Shown here in pieces: positions 59,817 through 64,000 of a DNA stretch of 64,000 nucleotides. The stretch comes from Methanoculleus taiwanensis (GTDB lineage: Archaea; Halobacteriota; Methanomicrobia; Methanomicrobiales; Methanoculleaceae): NCBI RefSeq assembly GCF_004102725.1, contig NZ_LHQS01000003.1, positions 353,985 through 417,984 of the forward strand, read 5' to 3'. Under the pieces are notes generated by a model. The model was not told the DNA's origin. It did no database searches and was given only the letters and a program-made list of their open reading frames with translations. Positions within the stretch are counted from its first letter, which is position 1, and each line of letters opens with the position of its first letter. The position numbers and the translations under genes were made by a program.

Positions 59817-60596
59817 TTACCGGAAGATATCGGCAAGCCGATCGGCGGCGCGCAGCGCCGTGCAGTCGAGGGTGATCGGTGTAATGGAGATGTTGCCCAT
59901 CCTGACGGCATGCACATCGGTGCCTTCCTCGGCATCCTCGAACAGAGGTCCATCGATCCAGTAGTACGGCCGGCCGCGCGGATCGAGCCTCTTCTCAACA
60001 CCGGTGTGGAAGAGTTTCTCGGCAAGCCGGGTCACCTCATACCCTCCACTGACCTTCGAGGGGATGTTAACATTGATAACATCGGCATGCTCCGGAAACC
60101 CGTCCCGCAGCACTCGCTCGCAGACATCGCGGACAATGCGTTTGGTCTCCTCAAACCGATCGGTCACACGCGAAGGGTCGTCGAATTTATCGCCCTGATC
60201 CTCCACCTGCAGTGAAAACGCGACGGACGGGACGCCCTGGTTCGAAGCCTCAAGGGCAGCGCCCACCGTGCCCGACGTCATAATGGACTCGTATGAGAGA
60301 TTTTCACCGATATTGACACCGCTGACCACGAGATCGGGAGCAAGATTCAGCGAGTACAGGCCGATGATCACCGCATCGGTCGGTTTCCCGCCGACCGAAT
60401 AGGCGGGCACCCCGTTCATGGTGATCTCGTAGGTGCGGATCGGTTCGAAGATCGAGATGGATCTTCCGACCGCACTCTGCTGTGTCGCAGGTGCAACGAC
60501 CGTGACATCCGCAATGGGGGAAAGGGCTTCGTATGCAGCCCATATTCCAGCTGACGTAACCCCGTCATCATTGGTGAGCAGTACTTTGGGTTTCAT
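59817..60596 (-). CDS. surE: SurE nucleotidase (5'/3'-nucleotidase)
   Basis: This 259-aa phosphatase acts on nucleoside monophosphates and is a classic stress/survival enzyme. The signature is VLLTNDDGVTSAGIWAAYEA (D-D metal ligands), then VVAPATQQSAVGRSI and DLVVSGVNIGENL. ATG 60596 is chosen because GGTGAAG lies directly before it; an upstream ATG at 60611 would add five residues. It is divergent from mfnD. Confidence 0.93.
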   Translation of the reverse strand: MKPKVLLTNDDGVTSAGIWAAYEALSPIADVTVVAPATQQSAVGRSISIFEPIRTYEITMNGVPAYSVGGKPTDAVIIGLYSLNLAPDLVVSGVNIGENLSYESIMTSGTVGAALEASNQGVPSVAFSLQVEDQGDKFDDPSRVTDRFEETKRIVRDVCERVLRDGFPEHADVINVNIPSKVSGGYEVTRLAEKLFHTGVEKRLDPRGRPYYWIDGPLFEDAEEGTDVHAVRMGNISITPITLDCTALRAADRLADIFR

Positions 60597-60676
60597 CTTC
60601 ACCGGGTACATCTGGCTCCAGGAACCAAATACTTGATCAATCGTCAGGGTGAAGTCCTCCCCCCGCCAACGTGTAC

Positions 60677-61567
60677 ATGATGAAGGCGTTCCTCGCTGAA
60701 TACACCGTATGCAATGAACCGATGCTGGCCCGGGAAGGCGCTGCCATGCTCTCCGTCCTTCGGGAGAGTTTCGAAGCGTCCGGATACGAGGTTGTATCCC
60801 CCGAAGGTCCCGACTTTGAAGGTGAGATCAGGAGACTTGCCCCGGAGTGCGATCTCGGTCTCGTTATCGCACCCGATCACCTCCTCTTCCGGTTCACCCA
60901 TCTGCTCGAGCAGTTCACCCATAACATCGGGTGCGGAAGCATGAATGCTGCGGTCTGTGCTAATAAACGCCGCACAGCAGGCATCCTTGCAAAGCATGGG
61001 ATAGCGGTTCCCGAGGAGATACAGAGCGGGAAAAAACTCATCAAGCCCGTTACCGGCTGTGGATCGGTTGGAATCAGACTATCCGACGAAGAGCCGGGAG
61101 AGGGTGAGATCGGTCAGCGGTACATCGAGGGCGACCATATCAGCGTGAGCCTCGTAGGAAGCCGGGTAACCGGGAACGTCTGCGAATACCATACCGGCAG
61201 ACCCCCGCTTCTGCTTGCAGTGAACCGCCAGAAGATCGCAGTCGACGAGAACGGCACGCTCCACTACCTCGGCGGCGAAACGCCCATCCACCCTGAGCGC
61301 GAGGAAGAGATCGTCGAGACCGCCACAAAGGCGATGAACGTCCTCGGCTGCCAGGGGTACGCCGGGATCGATCTCATCGTAGCCGACCGCATCTACGTCG
61401 TTGATGTCAATCCCCGTCCGACAACAAGCCTGGTCGGGATCGCAGCCGTCATGGAGGAAGAGATCGCCGAGATCCTTGTCGCGGCGTCCCATGGAGAAGG
61501 ACCCGATACCGTGCACCTCTCCGGGCATGTCTGCTTCGGCAAGGACGGGAGCGTGCGGCAGGCATGA
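60677..61567 (+). CDS. mfnD: Tyramine-glutamate ligase (methanofuran biosynthesis)
   Basis: This ATP-grasp enzyme of about 296 aa joins L-glutamate to tyramine for the methanofuran side chain. The pattern fits MfnD: ANKRRTAGILAKHGIAVPEE, the ATP-binding lysine in KLIKPVTGCGSVGIRL, and the metal site VVDVNPRPTTSLVGI. No ribosome-binding site is clear; ATG 60677 or 60680 is the start. The next gene overlaps it by ATGA and is also a methanofuran gene, which strongly supports the call. Confidence 0.85.
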   Translation: MMKAFLAEYTVCNEPMLAREGAAMLSVLRESFEASGYEVVSPEGPDFEGEIRRLAPECDLGLVIAPDHLLFRFTHLLEQFTHNIGCGSMNAAVCANKRRTAGILAKHGIAVPEEIQSGKKLIKPVTGCGSVGIRLSDEEPGEGEIGQRYIEGDHISVSLVGSRVTGNVCEYHTGRPPLLLAVNRQKIAVDENGTLHYLGGETPIHPEREEEIVETATKAMNVLGCQGYAGIDLIVADRIYVVDVNPRPTTSLVGIAAVMEEEIAEILVAASHGEGPDTVHLSGHVCFGKDGSVRQA

Positions 61568-62487
61568 TCGGCGTCGATGTCGGCGGGGCAAACCTCAAAG
61601 TCGTGGACGATGCGGGCGTGCATATCCACTACTGCCCGCTCTGGCAGGAGGCTCCGCTCACCGAGATGCTCGAAAACTATACAGGCAGGGCTGCGGTGGT
61701 GATGAGCGGGGAACTCGCCGATAGTTTCACGAATAAGATGCAGGGGATCGACTGGATTGTGAAGGCCGTCCAAAAAGCTCTCCCCGAGGCGCAGTTTTAC
61801 GGCATGGACGGAGCTTTCCACACACAGCCTGCGGCAGCACTCGCCGCTGCAAACTGGCTTGCATCCGCCGACTATCTCCGGGAGGAGTATGCGGATGCGG
61901 TACTGCTCGACGTCGGGAGCACGACGGCCGATGTGATCCCTCTCGGGTGTTTTGACGCGCTGAAAGGCCTTACCGACACCCTGCGGCTCCAACGGCAGTA
62001 CCTTGTCTACACCGGCATGCTGCGAACCAACATCGCAACACTGCTCAGATCGGCTATCATCGACGGCGTGGAGACACCGGTGAGCACCGAGTACTTCGCA
62101 ACCAGTGCGGATGCGCACCTCGTCCTCGGCACCATCTCTGCCGAAGACTATATCTGCCCGGCGCCGGATAACGGGGAGAAGACCTACGTCGGTGCCTGCC
62201 GACGCCTCGCCCGGGTCGTCTGCGCCGATCTCGAAGAGATCGGAGAGGAGGGGGCGGCTTCTATCGCACGGCAGTTCTGGGAGGTCCAGAAGACGCTGAT
62301 CGGGCGTGCCGTGGGGAGAGCACTGTACACGAGCGGTGCGGACAGGATCATAACGGCCGGGATAGGGGCGGAGATCTTCGCGGGCGAACTTTCCGGCACC
62401 ACGCTGCGCCGGGAGATCGGCGATCTCGTCGATGCTCTGCCGGCATATGCCGTCAGGGAGGTGGCGTTACGAAACGGTGGTCCCTGA
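61564..62487 (+). CDS. mfnF: Methanofuran synthase-type protein MfnF
   Basis: This 307-aa protein is of the hydantoinase/sugar-kinase fold. It starts MIGVDVGGANLKVVDDAGVH and has a second phosphate motif ADAVLLDVGSTTADVIPLG, with a late GADRIITAGIGAEIFAGEL. MfnF couples the aminomethylfuran unit to glutamyl-tyramine. It overlaps mfnD (ATGA), which makes a tight two-gene methanofuran unit. The assignment rests on family resemblance and on this pairing. Confidence 0.82.
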   Translation: MIGVDVGGANLKVVDDAGVHIHYCPLWQEAPLTEMLENYTGRAAVVMSGELADSFTNKMQGIDWIVKAVQKALPEAQFYGMDGAFHTQPAAALAAANWLASADYLREEYADAVLLDVGSTTADVIPLGCFDALKGLTDTLRLQRQYLVYTGMLRTNIATLLRSAIIDGVETPVSTEYFATSADAHLVLGTISAEDYICPAPDNGEKTYVGACRRLARVVCADLEEIGEEGAASIARQFWEVQKTLIGRAVGRALYTSGADRIITAGIGAEIFAGELSGTTLRREIGDLVDALPAYAVREVALRNGGP

Positions 62488-62711
62488 CCCTCATCCTGCT
62501 GGCCGTATCAGGTGCCGTCACGGTAGTATCGCTGCTGATGGGGTTTCCCTTCTTCGCCCTGTTTCTCTTCATCCCGCTGATTCCGCTCTTCAGGAAGCCT
62601 CCTGGCGTGAAGCGCTGTCCGGTCTGCGGCTTTGAAGCCACAGGCAACGAGCGCTTCTGCCCCCGGGATGGAACGATGCTTGCTTCCGACGGCAGAGAGG
62701 GAGAGATGTAA
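62469..62711 (+). CDS. Small membrane zinc-ribbon protein with no standard start codon
   Basis: In a frame overlapping the end of mfnF, the sequence reads two hydrophobic stretches (WSLTLILLAVSGAVTVVSLL, MGFPFFALFLFIPLIPLF) followed by a zinc ribbon KRCPVCGFEATGNERFCPRD. A very good ribosome-binding site GGAGGTG lies at 62456-62462, and the codon seven bases after GGAGG is ACG (62469), not ATG, GTG or TTG. The first ATG in frame, 62538, would drop the first helix. Either initiation is at ACG, or the true start is 62538. The function is unknown; it looks like a small membrane-tethered zinc protein. Confidence 0.5.
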   Translation, partial: TKRWSLTLILLAVSGAVTVVSLLMGFPFFALFLFIPLIPLFRKPPGVKRCPVCGFEATGNERFCPRDGTMLASDGREGEM

Positions 62712-63161
62712 GAGCGACATCGGGAGCTTGACGCCGAAGAGCTCAGTAGAGGGAATCCGCCCGAAGTCCCGGGCAGCATAGTTCCGGATCGTCCCGCGAT
62801 CGACGATAACCCCCATGGCCGCAAGCAGGCGGGCGACCCGGTGAAACGGCATCCGTGCAGCGAGGAGGGCGCAGAGATCGACGACGGGAGAGCCAAGGCG
62901 GGTGTCAGGATAGAACGGCGATTCTGCATAGCAGAGGTTTTTGCAGGCGTTGCAGTAGAATCGTTTGACGACCACGTGGATGACCCGGGTTTTTCCACCC
63001 TCCAGGATAACGGCGAACCTTTTTTTCCGGAGGTCATGTCCGGTGAGCGATCCCCCGCACGACGGGCACGAGTCAAGCTCGGTGAATGCAACACCGTCCA
63101 TCGAGACGAGGGCACTGCCGACGAGGTCGATAAGCATGGGGGGGAGCAGAATTTTCTTCAT
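62508..63161 (-). pseudogene. Truncated transposase-like gene
   Basis: The first ~150 residues look real: a zinc-finger pair (SCPSCGGSLTGHD; FYCNACKNLCY) followed by a helix-turn-helix (SPVVDLCALLAARMPFHRVA, AAMGVIVDRGTIRNYAA). This is the N-terminal layout of transposases such as the ISL3 type. From about residue 153 the frame only mirrors the zinc-ribbon gene on the other strand (up to 62711), so the catalytic part is missing. I see no terminal inverted repeats. It is probably a remnant; an exact IS family cannot be named. Confidence 0.5.
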
Positions 63162-63562
63162 ACTGTGATACCACCAGAGCAGAGAGATTTTGTGCAGGTA
63201 TCAGCTTCCACCGTTATTAACATCTCTCTCCGGGTGCGATACTGCCTGGTCGGCGGGTGAAGCAGCATTGCCGTAAGGGGCCGGTCAAAACATGCAGAAA
63301 GGAGAGCAGACCACTTCATACTTTCGATGCGGCAGTCTCGAGTGAGTAATTCAATCCATCTGCGATCCGACCCGGAGCGCACCGATATATTCACGAATTT
63401 GCACCAGATTTAAATACGCAGATTCCCTGAGCATTCCGGATGTTCCACAAGGCAGGAATAAGACACCCCCGATAGCCCATTAAAGGTAATTAAACTCACT
63501 GAAGTTAATCATTACAATTAAATATACCTAACCTCGAAGTTCAGCTTATCCGAGGTTTTACC
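63162..63562. other. Upstream region of the formate dehydrogenase gene
   Basis: No gene is seen. Two strong TATA boxes face fdhA: TTTAAATAC at 63409-63417 (start near 63440) and TTAAATATAC at 63518-63527 (start near 63549). Just upstream of the second, ATTAAACT and AGTTAAT form an imperfect inverted repeat (about 63489-63510), a possible activator or repressor site. Two promoters suggest control by growth substrate. Confidence 0.45.
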
Positions 63563-64000
63563 ATGGAGTTCAAGTATGTACAGACTACGTGCCCGTACTG
63601 CGGCACGGGATGCAGTTTCAACCTCGTGGTGAGGGACGGCAAGGTCGCCGGCACGGCGCCCTACCAGCGTTCACCCGTCAACGAGGGAAAGGTCTGCCCG
63701 AAGGGCACCTATGCACATGAGTTCGTGAACAGCCCCGACCGGCTCACCAAGCCCCTCATCAAGAAGGACGGCCAGTTCGTCGAGGCAACCTGGGACGAGG
63801 CCTACGACCTGATCGCCCAGAAGTTCAAGTCCTACAAGCCCGACGAGCTTGCCTGTCTCTCGTCCGCCCGTACCTCCAACGAGGACAACTACGCTCTGAT
63901 GAAGTTCGCCCGCGGTGCCCTGAAGACCCGGCACATCGACCACTGCGCCCGGCTCTGCCACGCGTCCACCGTCGCCGGTCTCGCCGCATCCTTCGGCTCC
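63563..64000 (+). CDS. fdhA: Formate dehydrogenase alpha subunit, 5' part
   Basis: The frame from ATG 63563 is open to the window end (146 codons). It begins [20 protein letters not shown], the four-cysteine [4Fe-4S] site of the molybdo/tungsto-bis-MGD family. It continues with [16 protein letters not shown], then [12 protein letters not shown] and [34 protein letters not shown] precedes the window end. This matches the F420-linked formate dehydrogenase of methanogens, so the organism probably grows on formate. GAGG at 63552-63555 is the ribosome-binding site. A formylmethanofuran dehydrogenase subunit is a less likely alternative. Confidence 0.88.
   Translation, partial: MEFKYVQTTCPYCGTGCSFNLVVRDGKVAGTAPYQRSPVNEGKVCPKGTYAHEFVNSPDRLTKPLIKKDGQFVEATWDEAYDLIAQKFKSYKPDELACLSSARTSNEDNYALMKFARGALKTRHIDHCARLCHASTVAGLAASFGS

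Overview
The window comes from a methanogenic archaeon. It encodes a TATA-binding protein, transcription factor S, archaeosortase A, an archaeal geranylgeranyl reductase-type flavoprotein, Hef and Pth2. It also holds two methanofuran-biosynthesis genes (mfnD, mfnF) and the start of a formate dehydrogenase alpha subunit. High GC, a bacterial-type DNA gyrase and very many PAS-domain sensors suggest the order Methanomicrobiales, most like Methanoculleus. This assignment rests on gene content only; no database was searched.

Layout. 1-5.2 kb: a leaderless secreted-protein fragment, two tandem paralogous secreted proteins, an FMN-binding split-barrel protein, a membrane beta-sandwich protein and a thioredoxin-fold protein. 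5.4-7.6 kb: a Clp1-type polynucleotide kinase convergent with an ArsB/NhaD-type transporter. 7.6-15.0 kb: a phosphate locus with a fused PstC-PstA permease, PstB and PhoU, flanked by two AbrB-PhoU regulators, plus a DUF389 membrane protein and a small thioredoxin. No PstS gene is present. 15.2-16.8 kb: a stand-alone protein that looks like a SLOG-type sensor joined to a SLATT-type membrane effector. 17.2-18.1 kb: a rhodanese.

18.5-33.5 kb is a signal-transduction island of two divergent gene sets. On the minus strand are a small protein, a soluble poly-HAMP chemoreceptor, CheW, a 1231-aa multi-PAS histidine kinase and a hybrid kinase. On the plus strand are a winged-helix-PAS-kinase, its response regulator and a winged-helix protein with about nine PAS domains and no kinase. 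The shared promoter region carries a near-perfect palindrome and a third copy of the same half-site. No CheA is visible.

33.5-41.6 kb: mostly informational genes (glyRS overlapping hef, an SSSCA1-type zinc protein, UPF0147, YjbQ) with a metallo-hydrolase and an HTH protein. 41.6-49.1 kb: gyrA and gyrB preceded by an ECF-type cobalt/nickel transporter (cbiMN-like, cbiO, cbiQ), all on the minus strand. 49.2-55.7 kb: geranylgeranyl reductase, pth2-truD, a RibD-type reductase, a CDP-alcohol phosphatidyltransferase, archaeosortase A overlapping a GNAT gene, and TFS. 55.9-64 kb: acetyl-CoA synthetase, TBP, an HTH regulator, rpiA, surE, mfnD-mfnF, a tiny membrane zinc-ribbon gene without a standard start codon, a truncated transposase-like gene and the 5' end of fdhA.

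The observations I rate highest are the SLOG-SLATT-like protein, the chemoreceptor/kinase island with its palindromic divergent promoter, the PstCA fusion with twin AbrB-PhoU regulators, and a stem-rich intergenic stretch at 50.47-50.57 kb. No tRNA, rRNA, CRISPR array or complete insertion sequence was recognised.
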